Shown in pieces: positions 40,033 through 54,090 of a stretch of 64,000 nucleotides of DNA. The DNA is from Mesostigma viride. Lineage: Eukaryota; Streptophyta; Mesostigmatophyceae; Mesostigmatales; Mesostigmataceae. Where the stretch lies: the NCBI GenBank assembly GCA_009746045.1, contig RPFO01000359.1, forward strand, positions 101,451-165,450, written 5' to 3'. A program made the translations under genes and the position numbers. Numbering within the stretch: the first letter of the stretch is position 1; each line of letters opens with the position of its first letter. The notes under the pieces were generated by a model. It did not search any database and was not told the origin of the DNA. It saw only the letters and a list, made by a program, of their open reading frames with translations.

Positions 40033-43000
40033 GTTGAAATGCTTGCTCCCAATGCGACTTCTAATGCACAGCAGCCATCATTACTTTCAGATTACTCAAT
40101 AACAGACACGACAACAAAAAGAGTAACCAAGCTCATACGAGCTCTACGCTCTCGCCCTTCTTTCCGAAGCACATGGGCGAAGCCAACCTTTGTTGTAAAT
40201 CAACGCCTATTCACGGCGAGCGACCAGCTACCAAGTTTCATGCCAAATCGCGGTTTTGCCCCCAGGTCCGCGAACAAGAAGCCCTGAGAAATGATTTAAA
40301 CTGAATTAACCTGCACTGCTTATAAGAAATTTTGAGCTTATCCTGTTGGGTCAAATCCAGAATGCGCGAGCAACGTTCGCTAGTGTAATTAGCAATGCAG
40401 CTGATGAGAGGTAAATGTCCAATTTCACAAATTCGACATCGTGTTGTGTTTTTTTTTTTTGAGACTACACCCCCCGCATTGGAAGTTCTAACTAAATAAT
40501 TAGCTTCTGGAAAATGCTCTGGCTGAAAACCATAAAAAAAACAAAAGAAAATTAATTAATTAACTCCGGGGGCTGAGGACTGGACTCAACAAACAAACAA
40601 ACAAAATTAATTAATTAACTCATGTGGGCACGGGGTCGTCGCCCTGTGAGAAAACAAACAAACACTTTATATTATATAATATAAAGTACATAAAACCTTC
40701 GAAAATACCTTGGACAGGCGGGAAACATGAAATATCGTGAAAATCGAAAAAAACCCCGCGAGACGCAGGCCGAGCGCGGGGTGAGGCTCGAACTTCACCT
40801 TAGAGATGTACATGTAAGATGTACTACTCATGTGCGATACTTATGGGCCTTGAGCAATTAAATAGGGTATCACTGACCTGAGACCTCCACTGACTATAGC
40901 CTGTGGCCGCCGAAAGGGGGGCCGCCGGGCCGGGTTGGGGACGGCGTGTACCATATCTACCAAACAAACAAAAGAAATCTAATTAAATAAGTACCCACGT
41001 GCCTTGAACGGCTGCAGGACAAACAAACAAACAAAAGGTTTTAATTAAATAATAAAAACCCGGGACTCTAACTGGCTCCCCAACAAACAATCCAGGGTTA
41101 TTCGTAATGCAAATACGGCAAAAATTGACCCATGATAATAACAAACTTCCAATGCGAGGGGTGTATATCGATGTGCACATGTCAGTTGGCTAAGCTTAGC
41201 CGCCTAGCGGCTAAGCTTAGGTAAGGTTTACGAAAAATTTCAAACTTTTCATTAAAATTATATTAAAATATTTAAGCGCGACGCACAGCGTCTCCACAGA
41301 CATTTTTCTACAATGTTAATCATGATTCTGGCGCTGTCACAAGGTCCGGCCGGCGACTTGCGCCGGAAATGCGCGGACTACACAAAGTAATTTGGCACAC
41401 GGCCACCTCCAGGCTGTTTGGGATCATAAAAAGACTTTCCTCACGTGACTTAGTGTTTTCCTGTTGACATCATGCCCATTTAATATTAATGCTGCTGTTA
41501 CCCTGCTCATGACCATGCCCTGAATTCCATTCTTTGGTGACTTAGTGTTTTCTTGTTTAGGGGCTGGCATGCATGCGTTGCCGTTGACATGCCATGGATG
41601 AAAAACGCCAAGAAGAGTATATGGCCCCGCTGCCACCAAAAAGCACCTGGTTGATCAACCAAGGGGATAGCCTGCACAGTGAGACACAAACACAGCAGAC
41701 CCAGCAAAGCAAAATTCAGGTTGTACTGAAGCGAGTGGATATTACTTTTGACATGCTTGATGAAGAAATATATAACACACCTTCTATTGTCACACCTTCT
41801 ATAAACAAATAGTTGATTGATCACCTTATACACCACGTAAACATGCTAGCAGACGCGCTCTTCAGTCCAGTGAAAATCCACGTGCGAAGCAAGTCAGCTT
41901 ACGCAGAAAGCACCATGAATGTAAATGACGCCCCAAACCCGTGACCAGGCAAGCATCCAGAGGGGCTTTCCAAGCCCAGTATATTCCAGAAAAAGCATCA
42001 CAGATCCTTGGGCAACCGAACGGACGTTAACGGACATTCGAAGGACCATGAAGATGGCGTCCTGCACGGCTAAGAAAATAAAACGCAACGCTACGCTATG
42101 TCTTTGCTGCGACTAGGTGGATTCGGTGAAAAGGAAAGAACGCAACCATGAAAATGCATCAGAAAGAGAGCAGGTAGTACCCCGGTAGGTAGTACGCCTC
42201 ACCATCGGCATCGCCAGTTACGTCCCGTGGCAAAAAATCCAGCGTTCTTTCCAATATGATGACACCAGAAACTCGTCGGCCCCACCCCACGCCTTCCACG
42301 AACAGCAAACTGATTTTACTAGGCACCCAGTACGTAAAGCAATTAAGCATGATACTACAATACCTAAATCTACAACGACATTCCATTTCCAGGTCGCCAT
42401 AGCGACGCGGACCTCTCCCACGCAGGTATCACTCCGTTGACGCACCTCCAGCTCAGAAAATTTCGTACTTGCTCTTCAAACATAAAATTTTGACGTATAA
42501 AACCATGGCTGCGCATTCCCCATCCCAATTTTCTAGCGTACGTTTCCTGCCATCGCCAGCCAGCAAATTGCTCGCGGAGCACGTCACTTTGTTTTTCGTC
42601 CGGCGGCGTGGCCTGCGGCTGCGTCCGTCGTTTCGGTGGTCTTATCGATTTCGGGTCGTTTCCGTTGGATTTGTGACCGTTGGGGCCGAAGGCCGTTTGT
42701 TTTCCGTAGTTTGCTTGTTTTGTATTGGTTGTTTGGTGATTTAGTATTTGTACGGACGACCCGAGCCGCTAACTTAGCGGGTTTATCGCGTCCGTTGGAT
42801 CCATCATCGGACGCTCCAGATTGTCGGCGGCTAACGTTTTAACTTTTTTCATTTTGCCTTCGTATATGATTGTGTACCAGGTGTGTGTGTACCGCTTCAG
42901 TTCCTGAGAAACCTCCGCGCGCTTTCCATATCACTACAGTAGCAGCTGGTAGCAGCCATTTTTGTGCACTACCTAACGCTGACACACGCATCGTTCCAAA

Positions 43001-44620
43001 GGACCCTGATGAGGTGAGAAATTTATCGGGCGGAACCTGGGCGGAGCCCATTTTCAGCAGAACCCAAGGTGCGAAGAGAGGGCGAAGCCAATTTTCCGGG
43101 TACAGTACAGTACGACTGTATACTAAATATATCCGGCCCTCGGCCACTATAGATTCCGGGTAAATGGGTATTTTTTATTAACCCATAGTCCGTAAACTAC
43201 CCGACCTGTCGGGTAGTTTGACTAACGGTCGAATTTCGCGCCGCGCCGTGAGCGCCGCGCCACCTGTGACGGATGTCAGTGGTCCGGTGGGTCCGGGAAC
43301 ACTTAGGGACGAAGGTGATGCATAGGTTTGGGGGTAATATTCGCCATAGCCTGGTAATTACAACGTGCATTGAGAATGTATCACGTGACTTTGGCGGGAA
43401 AATTTCGCTCGCGCGCGCGCGTAATGAGATATGGCTGACAACGTGCCGCTGTCACGAAATTTTTGCGTCTCACGGCTTGAAACGGTTCAGAATGTTGCTC
43501 AGAATGACGATGCATGATTTTCGTAGGTCAGGCACCGCCAGATTTATAGGGTTAGGAAAATACAGGTAGGAAAATATGACTTTCCTGGTCGTCAGTTCCA
43601 GATGAGTCATAGCTTGTCATAGGTCGATTTTCTCCCTATGGCCGGGCAATCTGCGCCAGCCCGGGCATCCAGTTTGGGTAAGGGACGTCAGCTGCAGCGT
43701 TTGCTGAGAATGCGGACTAGTTTAGTGGCCATCTTTGCACGGAACATCGACCTGGTAGCCATGGTGGATCATGAAGTATGCGGCTATGGCGGCCTTTGCC
43801 TGTGGAGCATCAGTATGTGTGAGATATGAGGGTCCCGGCCAGCGGAATCCGGGTAGGGCATGAACGAGCCAGGTACGACAACGTATTTGCGTGTTGTTTG
43901 CAGCGGAATACGTATCCCATGCATTATGAATGACGATTTTATCCATGCATATTTCAGCAAGTTCCATGCCTGTTGTAAAGAGTGGTATTAGCCCTGAAAG
44001 TGCCCAGTTTTGGGCATTTCTCTAGAGTATACCACTCCGTCAGTGCAGGTAGGCAATGTGTTTGTATTCCAGCACTTTTGGCAGCCTTTGATAGCTTGTT
44101 ATAATGCATTATTGTGCTGCATGTCATAGATAGCTGTTTTCACGCGCGTAACCCACACACATGTATGAGCACGTTATATAGGGGTAATGGGTTATCCGGG
44201 TGGTCTGACCCAAGGAAACCCCCATTGGACTATCCAACTAAGTTGTCCAATGTTGGTATTGAGATTCCCTGCCCTCCCTGGGAAGTTAGGGGGGGGTAGA
44301 CTTTTCCTTGGGGAAAAAAGATCGTCTTTTGGCCAGCTTTGACTGGAGCTATCATCCAAATGCTTTGATAAAGCCAAGGTATTATTGCATATTCTGAAAG
44401 CCCTTGAAGTGTAGATACTCCTAGCATCTTGGTTGGGGGTATTTGGAGTTGTGGCCTGTAAGTTATGATTTTTTTCATTTTCAGGGGTATAAAAGTGCCA
44501 AAAATGGGTCAGCGGACTATGGGTTAACCAATAGGAATATCGTTAGTTTAAGAGGTACCACGGATCGACCAGCTGGTTACCCACTGAGGGTAGTGTGATA
44601 GGTGAAAGGTTTAGAAAGGA
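40033..44620. other. Gene-poor, lower-GC interval upstream of NUP133
   Basis: The 5' leader and promoter of NUP133 should lie at its left end, but no clear TATA box or initiator stands out. The rest holds only short chance ORFs, several AAACAAACAAAC runs (40590-41040) and AT-rich stretches. At 43137-43195 a minus-oriented fragment resembles the 3' end of the LINE at 44643-46721 (shared AATAAA, TACCCATTT and CCCGG). Confidence 0.4.
41190..41220. repeat. Stem-loop with 13-bp perfect arms
   Basis: CTAAGCTTAGCCG and CGGCTAAGCTTAG flank a 5-base spacer. Each arm contains the self-complementary CTAAGCTTAG. Confidence 0.75.
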
Positions 44621-44642
44621 GCCGCTATAGATTCTTTTTCCG

Positions 44643-46721
44643 GGGAAATGGGTATATTTTATTAGCCAATTATGGACCAAAGAGGTGAGAGGGGAAATGA
44701 GTATCAGCGAATCCTAATTAAGGGGACTCGCACGTCCACTGAAAAGCCTGAAAAACAGACTTTAACAGCCTGTAAACAGACTGTAACAGCTCATCCAACG
44801 CCTTGGCAGCAATTTTGTCTGGAAACAGAAAGGCTTAATCTCTCACACGGTACACGGATGGATCAACAGAGAGATGTCCTTCATGTCATGGGTGCACGGG
44901 GGCCTCGGGCTCCACAACATACAATGGCGTCTGTGGTCGCTGTATGCTAAACAAGTGATATCCGTTTTTATGGGAGTTAACACACACCCTGGCTGCATGC
45001 TTGCACGTGAAACGCTAGCCTCTCTTTCCACCCATGCTAGTGGCACCTCGTGGCAACTGGGGGCGGGCATACTGGGCAGCACCCTTATTTCGTACAAAGG
45101 ACTCCCATGGTACTGGCAGCGCATATGGACAGGTTACAATAAGCTCAAGCCGGGTCGCCTAGTCTTTCCTACTACTCGAGAGGAGGTGGCACGGCAGCCA
45201 CTCTTTTTTAATGACTTAATCACAGACGCTACTAACAAGCCCCTCGGCGCTCTCCACGGACACAACCCGTATGATGGCTTTCTGCGCGCGTCACCGCCGA
45301 TTGTCAGGGTGCTGGACCTCTACCTGGGGCACGGCGCTACGTATCGACGGCTCAGCTACGACGAGGTCAGCACTTGGGTCTCCCACATGCCCTCCCTGCA
45401 AGCGTGGCAAACCCTTATAAGTGCGATACCAGCTGCGTGGCATGCATTGATGACTGCTGCCCACGCAAGCCAATTATAACCGGCGACTGGGTTAGCTTCT
45501 ACGCCGACGGAGTCACGCCTGCGTGCAAGGGTTTAGTCGTGACGGTTCTGCCACATGAGGGGCTCCAACTACGACTGCTGGAAGCTATTTCTGGCCACAA
45601 TGGGTGTCTGTATCAACTATCCACCTTATATGCGTACACGCCATCTTCCCAGTGTCACCGCATACGCGTAGTCCCATGGTCTGTGCCAAGATCTTGCATG
45701 ATCCAGCCGGACCCATTATCCCCGGTTGAGAGCATTACATGGCTACACGTGGGCAACACACGGCTCGATCTACTACATCTGGACCCGGTTGAATTTGGAT
45801 GGGTCTTAACCAAGGGGGACATCAGAACCAGCAAATGTATCTTTGAGTACACCGCAGATTGGGGTTATGATATCTTGTTGCATACGTACCATCAGCCCCA
45901 TCCGGGCCGAGCCCGCTGGGGAATACATTGGCCGGGCTACACTTGGGTTAAGATGATTACCCTGGCGGTAGACCACCCTCTCGTGGACCGCAGGGCCACT
46001 GATGTACAACATCTTTTGATGCATAGGGCGATAGGGGTCTGCGCTACGCTCCACGAGCGTTTTGGTCATGATGCATCATGCCTGTGCACGCACCCTAGTG
46101 AAACCATTGAGCACAGGTTCCTTTACTGTAATCTCCCTGGGGTTTGGACGTGGCTCATTAACATCTGGGCCGCATGGACGGCATCGCCACCCACTCTCCC
46201 AATTAGCGTGCGTACCATCATTTTCGGTATTGCTGGCACACCAGGGACCGAGCTTTCAGTTTCCCAAGCAGAATGGATATGGCTACGCACTACTATGCTA
46301 TACGCGATCTGGACCATACGCAACGAGACAGTCTTTAAGGTCCGCGAGGAGTATACCCGCGGCGGCGTAGTCCGGCGCTTTATATACCTATGGAATGCGG
46401 CTATGCGCCGCTACTGGCTGTTAGCTCAGGAACAACACAGGGTGTGGGACCCAGGGCCCAATAACGACAAGCCCAGCCCGCTCCAGCTTTTTCATGATCT
46501 ACTGGGCCGTAATCAGGTATTCACCAGTATGCCTCATGGCGACATTACTCAGGTCCAATGGCTTCCCTGGTCTAATAACGCGCCCTATTAGCCTTTCACC
46601 TGTCACCGCCACACGTGTGTGTGCCCACCTTCATTAGGATTCGCTGCTACTCATTTCCCCTCTCACCTCTTTGGTCCGTAATTGGCTAATAAAATATACC
46701 CATTTCCCCGAAAAAAAAAAC
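44643..46721 (+). mobile_element. 5'-truncated LINE retrotransposon with inverted 3' end at its left edge
   Basis: Two overlapping frames (44874-45479 and 45374-46591) encode the C-terminal part of a non-LTR reverse transcriptase. The first has the GGLGLHNIQWRLWSLYAKQV motif that follows the polymerase domain. The second has a CLCTHPSETIEHRFLYC Cys/His knuckle and a WTIRNETVF motif near the end. The element ends in AATAAAATA, CCCATTTCCCC and an A10 run. The same terminal 75 or so bases recur reverse-complemented at 44643-44719 with two differences, preceded by T5. The frame shift and missing 5' part make it inactive. Confidence 0.8.
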
Positions 46722-48660
46722 AGACTTTAGTGAGTATCAGTTCCAATGCACATGGGAACCATCTAGTGATGATTGGGTACCATAAATATGATGTTTGGAC
46801 ATTCATACCACCACTTGTTGGGGGTACTAACCCCAACCACGCACCGGTGGCGAGCCGCTAAAAATAGAAAAAGACGCTATTTATGAGATATTTTGCCCAA
46901 GACAAACCACTTGTCTAAATGACCTGCCCATACATACCTGCAAAGTTCCCCCACTTTTTTAAAAGCTGGGCTATTTACATGGCCAAAATGGTCACATTTG
47001 TTTGAGTTATTAATTTTCCCGCAAAATGGGTACTTTTTTGAGCCAAAAAAAATAAATCAAATCATTAACACATCAGATTGGGTCATCCATACATGCGATA
47101 TTCCACTGAGTGGGGGGAAACACAACCCCAAAGTTTGAGCTCATTCTGACAAGCGTAGCTCAAGTTATTGATTTTCCTGTGATGCCACCTGGGTAGACGC
47201 TAAAAGAGAATTGAGCCAGTGCTGAGCCAAAATGACATCTGTTTTGCTACCCTAGACACCCAAAAACATGCCCACTTTGATCACGGAGTGTGAGGAGGAT
47301 GTCCGGAGCGTCATACGCCCCACCCCTCCATCGGCACAGCCAGCCTTGTGAGTCTACCCTTAACAACAAGGCTGGTAGGACGACACGCCTGAGCAGCATA
47401 TGTCATGCCTATCTCAGGCTAATAATGTGTGATTTTGTGCCAACAACCAAGTTGTTCCACCCAACCTTGTGACAACACATTAAAAACCCTGTTCCAAAAT
47501 GCCCAACAAGCCGGACATGTGGAGGACCACACACGCAGTATATAAAGAGAAAATAAGCTGACTTTTTATCCAGCCAACCTGTGGCTAGCTGCTCTGGTTA
47601 GCATGACAAAGGCTGTCATTTACTCAGTGGGAAAGGTGAAGAGACCATTGGAACAACCTACCTGACGCATGTGCCACCAAAGCATTGTGTCCCACAAAAT
47701 GCACACTGCCTCCTTTCTAACAAGCACGAGCCACTTTCTTTAGGAGACAGGTGCCAGCTCGTCAGTGTCTGGGGAAAATGATGCCGCTGCTTAGGAAAAC
47801 CGCGTGAATTTCCTCGAACACAACTGTCTATAAAGCAAAAGAAATTTCAGAGAAGCATGGAAATAAAAGCATTACACCTTCCCGACGGGTTGTGGGCCAC
47901 GCGCTGCAGCAAGCCAGCCACGTCACAGACGAACTTGCTAAAAAACATCCAGGAATCTAGCGATGCAGCGCCAGGACCCGCAAGTTCATGGCTGCATCTG
48001 GCCGGAAAGAAGGCAAAAAGCTTACGCTCAACGAGCTAAGAAAGCAGGAAAGCGCTATGTTAGGACGTTTAATACAAGAACGTACCATAACGGGCATTTA
48101 TTCGTGCCCAGGCGCACAAGAAAGGCCACCCTTTCATGGAGAGGTCGGGCGCGCATCGCGCAGGCCTAATGTTATCTTACCGCAAAATGACGGGAAAGGT
48201 AAAGACAGCAGCGGGAATTTTTACGGCTTTAGAAACATCATTAAACTAGCTTCCATTAGGACCATCAAAACTGGCAACAATCGACAATCACACCTGCAGG
48301 CATCCATTATACTTTATTCATCCCGACAGAAATTCAGGCCGGACCCCCCCTGCCGATGGTAAAGAAAAAGAGCCCGCGACATTATAGATCGCAACTATCC
48401 CACCATAAATTAGAATCAGTCACTAATTTTCTCCAAGAATCGAGCATTTTTTCTGCTTTCCGCGAGCCAGATTTGTCACGTTTCGTCTAAAAGCAGTCGC
48501 CATGGCCACTTCCGCAGGGGGTGCGCGCACCGTGCACCCACTTTTCACGGTACGGAGGGTACCGCGGAATTTTTTTGGCGCGGAAAATATTCGCCGCGCC
48601 GAGTCCCCTTAAAGGTGGGCACACACACGTGTGCGGGCCGCTATAGATTCTCTGCTACCC
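46722..48660. other. Gene-poor interval left of the AAC array
   Basis: No supported gene is seen. An ORF at 47988-48362 (124 codons, KEGKKLTLNELRKQESAMLG) is open but matches no family I know. Confidence 0.4.
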
Positions 48661-48675
48661 ATGTGCGCGTGGGAC

Positions 48676-50934
<2,259 letters not shown>

Positions 50935-50939
50935 AGCAA

Positions 50940-51248
50940 CTGCGTGAGTGACCCCCTCTTTTCCCCCTGTTCCCCCCTGCGTGTCCCCCCCGTTCCGCGC
51001 CGAGTGCTTGGGGACCCCGCAGCGTGTCCCCCCTGCGTGTTCCCCCGTTCCCCCCTGCGTGTCCCCCCGTTCCGCGCCGAGTGCTTGTCTGTTTCCCTGT
51101 TCCCCCCGCGCGTGATTGTCTGTCCCCCGCGCGCGAGTCCGTGATCGAGAGTACGAGTGGCAAGTCCGTGTCAGTCTCCGCTGGCGGTGTGCGTGCGTTT
51201 ATGGTCGCGCTAAAATAATCTCGTCGTTCGGCATATTAGTGGCGCGCC
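50940..51248. repeat. C-rich leader with a direct repeat at the left edge of the virus-like block
   Basis: CCCCCGTTCCGCGCCGAGTG occurs at about 50986 and again at about 51065. CCCCTGCGTGT units recur around them. No ORF is supported. It may be part of a viral terminal repeat or the 5' region of the first gene. Confidence 0.5.
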
Positions 51249-52364
51249 ATGATGCATCCGGGTTGGTTGTCCGAGGCGCGTCTGATGTGCGAGTTCGTGG
51301 GCGCGTGCGTGCAGCCGTCGTCGCACATCCAGGAGTGGCCGGCGGCGGGCAAGCTGGCGGACGCCTTCAACGCGTTCCTCGCGGCGAAGGGTCTGCCCCC
51401 GTACGCCGCGTCCCGGCTGGCGGGCCCCTGCCCGGTGGCGGACGACCTGGCCCTGTGGTCCGGCGTGCTGGCGGGCAAGGGGGGCGTGCTGATGCACGTG
51501 GCGGGGGTCGCGGGGGCGAGAGCGGGGGTGGTACTGGGCGCAGAACGTGTCGCTGGTCCATCCGGCCCCGTGCCCTCGGACGGGGAGGTGAAGCCGTTCC
51601 CCCCTTGGTTCAACGGGGAGCGTTTCCTGGCTGCCCGCGAGGCGGGCAAGAGGCGCGAGGAGATGCGCAGGTGGGTGAGCGCGTACGCGGGCGAGCACGG
51701 GCTGTTCGCGGAGATCACGGAGGAGGAGGAGTCGTTCCTGGAGGAGTGCCACGGCTACCCCGAGGGCGAGATGGCGGACCTGAAGGGCCTGCGCGAGATC
51801 CGCGCGCACATGGCGAAGGCGGGCGGCGCGCCCCCCGCGTGGATGAACGAGCGCGTCCGCGAGATCCGCGAGCGGCTCACGGCGGCGTTCAGCCGCAAGC
51901 AGGGTTCGTCCTCGCGCTGGCGCCTGCGCGACAACCAGGCGGGCGACGCGCTGACGGCGCGGCTGAAGTGGCGGTCGGCGGAGGAGGAGGAGCACGACCT
52001 GCAGGGGTCGGGCGAGGCGCGGGGCGGGCGCGAGGAGGAGGGCAAGGAGCGCGAGGCGGCGGCGCTGGACACGTACCTGCGGCTGTTCCTGCAGCACAGC
52101 GACCTGGTGGTCCTGGAACGCGGCGGGCGCCTGCCGCTGGCGGAGTTCCGCCGCCTGTTCTTCGTGGAGTACCTCCAGAACGGCAGCCGCATGACGCGGC
52201 GAGTGCCCAACGCGGACCTGGCCGCCCTGCTGGCCCCCCACGGGGTCGCCGTGACAGGAAACGTGCGCATGGGCAGCGGGGAGGAGGAGAAGCGCACGGT
52301 GTGGGTGACGGGGGTGGCCCGGAGGGCGCTAGGAACGACGCGTAATAATAATAATGATGAATAA
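51249..52364 (+). CDS. Virus-like protein with two possible winged-helix domains
   Basis: An intronless 371-residue ORF with ATG at 51249. Residues about 10-100 (MCEFVGACV, KLADAFNAFLAAKGL, LWSGVLAGKGGV) and 275-355 (TYLRLFLQHSD, LAEFRRLFFVEYL, LAALLAPHGVAVTGN, TVWVTGV) share a pattern of two helices, a GV turn and a W-x-GV strand. That pattern resembles DNA-binding domains at the ends of viral primase-helicases. The middle is charged and helical. It ends NNNNDE, and its TAA stop overlaps an AATAAA signal. It could be a DNA-binding replication or transcription accessory protein. The family is not recognised with certainty. Confidence 0.65.
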   Translation: MMHPGWLSEARLMCEFVGACVQPSSHIQEWPAAGKLADAFNAFLAAKGLPPYAASRLAGPCPVADDLALWSGVLAGKGGVLMHVAGVAGARAGVVLGAERVAGPSGPVPSDGEVKPFPPWFNGERFLAAREAGKRREEMRRWVSAYAGEHGLFAEITEEEESFLEECHGYPEGEMADLKGLREIRAHMAKAGGAPPAWMNERVREIRERLTAAFSRKQGSSSRWRLRDNQAGDALTARLKWRSAEEEEHDLQGSGEARGGREEEGKEREAAALDTYLRLFLQHSDLVVLERGGRLPLAEFRRLFFVEYLQNGSRMTRRVPNADLAALLAPHGVAVTGNVRMGSGEEEKRTVWVTGVARRALGTTRNNNNDE

Positions 52365-52366
52365 AA
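52356..52366 (+). terminator. AATAAA poly(A) signal overlapping the stop codon
   Basis: GATGAATAAAACC holds the TAA stop of the 51249 gene inside an AATAAA hexamer. The next, convergent gene ends only about 40 bases further on, as in compact viral genomes. Confidence 0.55.
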
Positions 52367-52406
52367 CCTCGATGGATGCAATACAGTGAGCGCAAATGCA
52401 CGGTAT

Positions 52407-53588
52407 TCAGCGCCGCCTCCGCACGGCACTCTGTGGCCTCCTGACCCGCCTGGCGGCGGTGGGGTGGCCGGGGTCCGGTGGCGAGGGCGGTGGCGGGCCG
52501 TAGTTGTCCATCCACCATCGGTAGGCCGCTTCCGGGTCCGCCCCCGCCTTGCCTTTGTCCCGGTGTCGCCTCTCCTGCTCGCTGGCGGGTGGGGGGACCA
52601 GCCACCTGGGGTCGGCGGGTATCTGTTGCGGCAGTTCCGGCGGGGGAGGAGGGGGTCTTTGTCGTCGAGAGGGACCGCTTTCCGTGGCGGCGGATCTCTT
52701 CGCCATCCGTCGGCGACGCTGGGATTCTAGCTTACTGGCCCGTCGTTTTTCCGCCCATTCGACGACGGCTGGGTCTTGGCTCTTCTCCAGTTCGGCGCGT
52801 CGTTTGTTCACTTCCTTCAACCTTGCCCGTTCTTTTTCCGCCCATTCGACGGCGGCTGAGTCTTGGCTCTTCTTCAGTTCGGCGCGTTGTTCCCTCCATT
52901 TGCGATTTAGGACTTCGCGATTCGTCTCCTGCCCTTCCTTGGCGGTTTTTTCAAACCATTGTCTATTGTAGGCCCGGACTTCTCGTACCCGTGCAATGTC
53001 GTCGGGGTCCTTGCTCTTTCTCAGTTCGGAGAGTCGTTTACTCCTTTCCTTAATCCTGGCCCGTTCTTTTGCCACCCATGCGACGTCGTCTGGGTCTTTG
53101 CTCTTCCATCGTGCGGCGCGTAGTTCCCTCCATTTGCGATTTTTGACTTCGCGATTCGTCTCCTGCCCTTCCTTGGAGGTTTTGTTAAGCCATTTCAGGT
53201 CGGCGCGTCTTTCCCGGGCTTTGCGATTTTTTGCTTCTCTTTGTGTTTCCTGCCTCTGCGCCTGTTGCCGCCCGCCCCCCTCCTCGTCACCATCCTGGGC
53301 GGATCGCTCCTTCTCGTACGCGTCCAGGTCGAAAAAGTCGTCTGGTCCTGGTCCCGCCTCGTCGAGTTCCTCCCACGCTCCCTGCTCTAAGGTGGGCATC
53401 TCGGCCATGGTAAGCGGGTCACCGGGCTCGGCCTCCTCGAAGCGGGCCAGCTCGTCCATGTCTAGGCCCCCCAGCTCGTCCATGTCTAGGCCCCCCAGCT
53501 CGTCCAGGTCCAGGTCCCCCAGGCCGTCGTCGTCCCCCGCGTCGTCCGCCCGCACCCTGTGTCTTCGGGTCGCTCTCCGCCGCGCCAT
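52407..53588 (-). CDS. Charged repeat protein, acidic N terminus and Pro-rich C terminus
   Basis: 393 residues from ATG at 53588. The frame is open further upstream, but only a GTG is available there. The N terminus begins MARRRATRRHR, then three GLDxDEL repeats and an acidic stretch. The middle has tandem KSKDPDD/KSQDxAxVEWAEKERARLK units and two KEGQETNREVxNRKWRExR units, predicted to be long charged helices or coiled coils. The C terminus is Pro-rich. No enzymatic motif is visible. It could be a structural, tegument-like or nucleic-acid-packaging protein, which is inference from composition only. Confidence 0.65.
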   Translation of the reverse strand: MARRRATRRHRVRADDAGDDDGLGDLDLDELGGLDMDELGGLDMDELARFEEAEPGDPLTMAEMPTLEQGAWEELDEAGPGPDDFFDLDAYEKERSAQDGDEEGGGRQQAQRQETQREAKNRKARERRADLKWLNKTSKEGQETNREVKNRKWRELRAARWKSKDPDDVAWVAKERARIKERSKRLSELRKSKDPDDIARVREVRAYNRQWFEKTAKEGQETNREVLNRKWREQRAELKKSQDSAAVEWAEKERARLKEVNKRRAELEKSQDPAVVEWAEKRRASKLESQRRRRMAKRSAATESGPSRRQRPPPPPPELPQQIPADPRWLVPPPASEQERRHRDKGKAGADPEAAYRWWMDNYGPPPPSPPDPGHPTAARRVRRPQSAVRRRR

Positions 53589-53641
53589 GTCCTCGAGTAC
53601 ACCCGGCTGCGAAAATATTTCATCCTCCACAGGGTCACATC

Positions 53642-53983
53642 ATATGTGAAGGCACCTCCGCAAACGTTTTTGACGCGGTGAAAACCGGCCCCAACGAGGA
53701 CCGCGGCATCTGGATCCACCCCAAGCCCCCCCTAGGGATGTGGATCAGCCCATATTTCTGGAGCTGGCCAATATTTCCGTGTTTTGTGATCACTTCCGTT
53801 TCCATGGTCAGGGGCGAGGAGGATACAGTACTGGAGAAGCTCGGGCCCGGTTTGGGCGTGCTGGGGTACTACGAGGAGGCAAGGGAGTACAGGGGCCTGG
53901 AGTTTGCCGGGCCCAATAAACGCCTGATGGGCGCGAACAGGTGTTTCAACGATCGCGAGGGCCGCGCAAGACTGGCCGCTTGA
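53642..53983 (+). pseudogene. Broken second copy of the KilA-N gene
   Basis: The frame reads KTGPNEDRGIWIHP, then LGMWISPYF, matching the KTGP-VDERGVWVHPE...LAMWISPDF core of the intact KilA-N gene 700 bases downstream. The N-terminal half is absent, the core is shortened by several residues and no ATG precedes it. After the core, VLGYYEEAREYRG and what follows are unrelated to the intact gene. It is best read as a decayed tandem duplicate or recombination fragment. Confidence 0.6.
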
Positions 53984-54090
53984 TTGGCCACGATCGCCGT
54001 GCCCTGAAATGGGATCTACCCTTGGTGCATAATGGGCAAGGAATGCGTTTAAAACATCCTATTTATTATGGATTCATACACGAATAAAGG

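Noticed and set aside
40039-40287. 82-codon plus-strand ORF starting next to the NUP133 ATG
   Set aside because: No family resemblance; it is antisense to the expected NUP133 leader.
47988-48362. 124-codon ORF in the gene-poor interval
   Set aside because: Open with an ATG but no domain, no supporting signals and two overlapping alternatives; not enough to call a gene.
44621-48651. Shared 15-mer GCCGCTATAGATTCT at 44621 and 48637 as transposon ends
   Set aside because: A 15-base match is expected about once or more by chance in 64 kb; the flanks do not align.
51116-52345. Long plus- and minus-strand ORFs overlapping the 51249 gene
   Set aside because: They are Arg/Gly/Ala-rich or Leu/Arg-rich shadow frames typical of high-GC coding DNA; the chosen frame has balanced composition and a natural ATG and stop.
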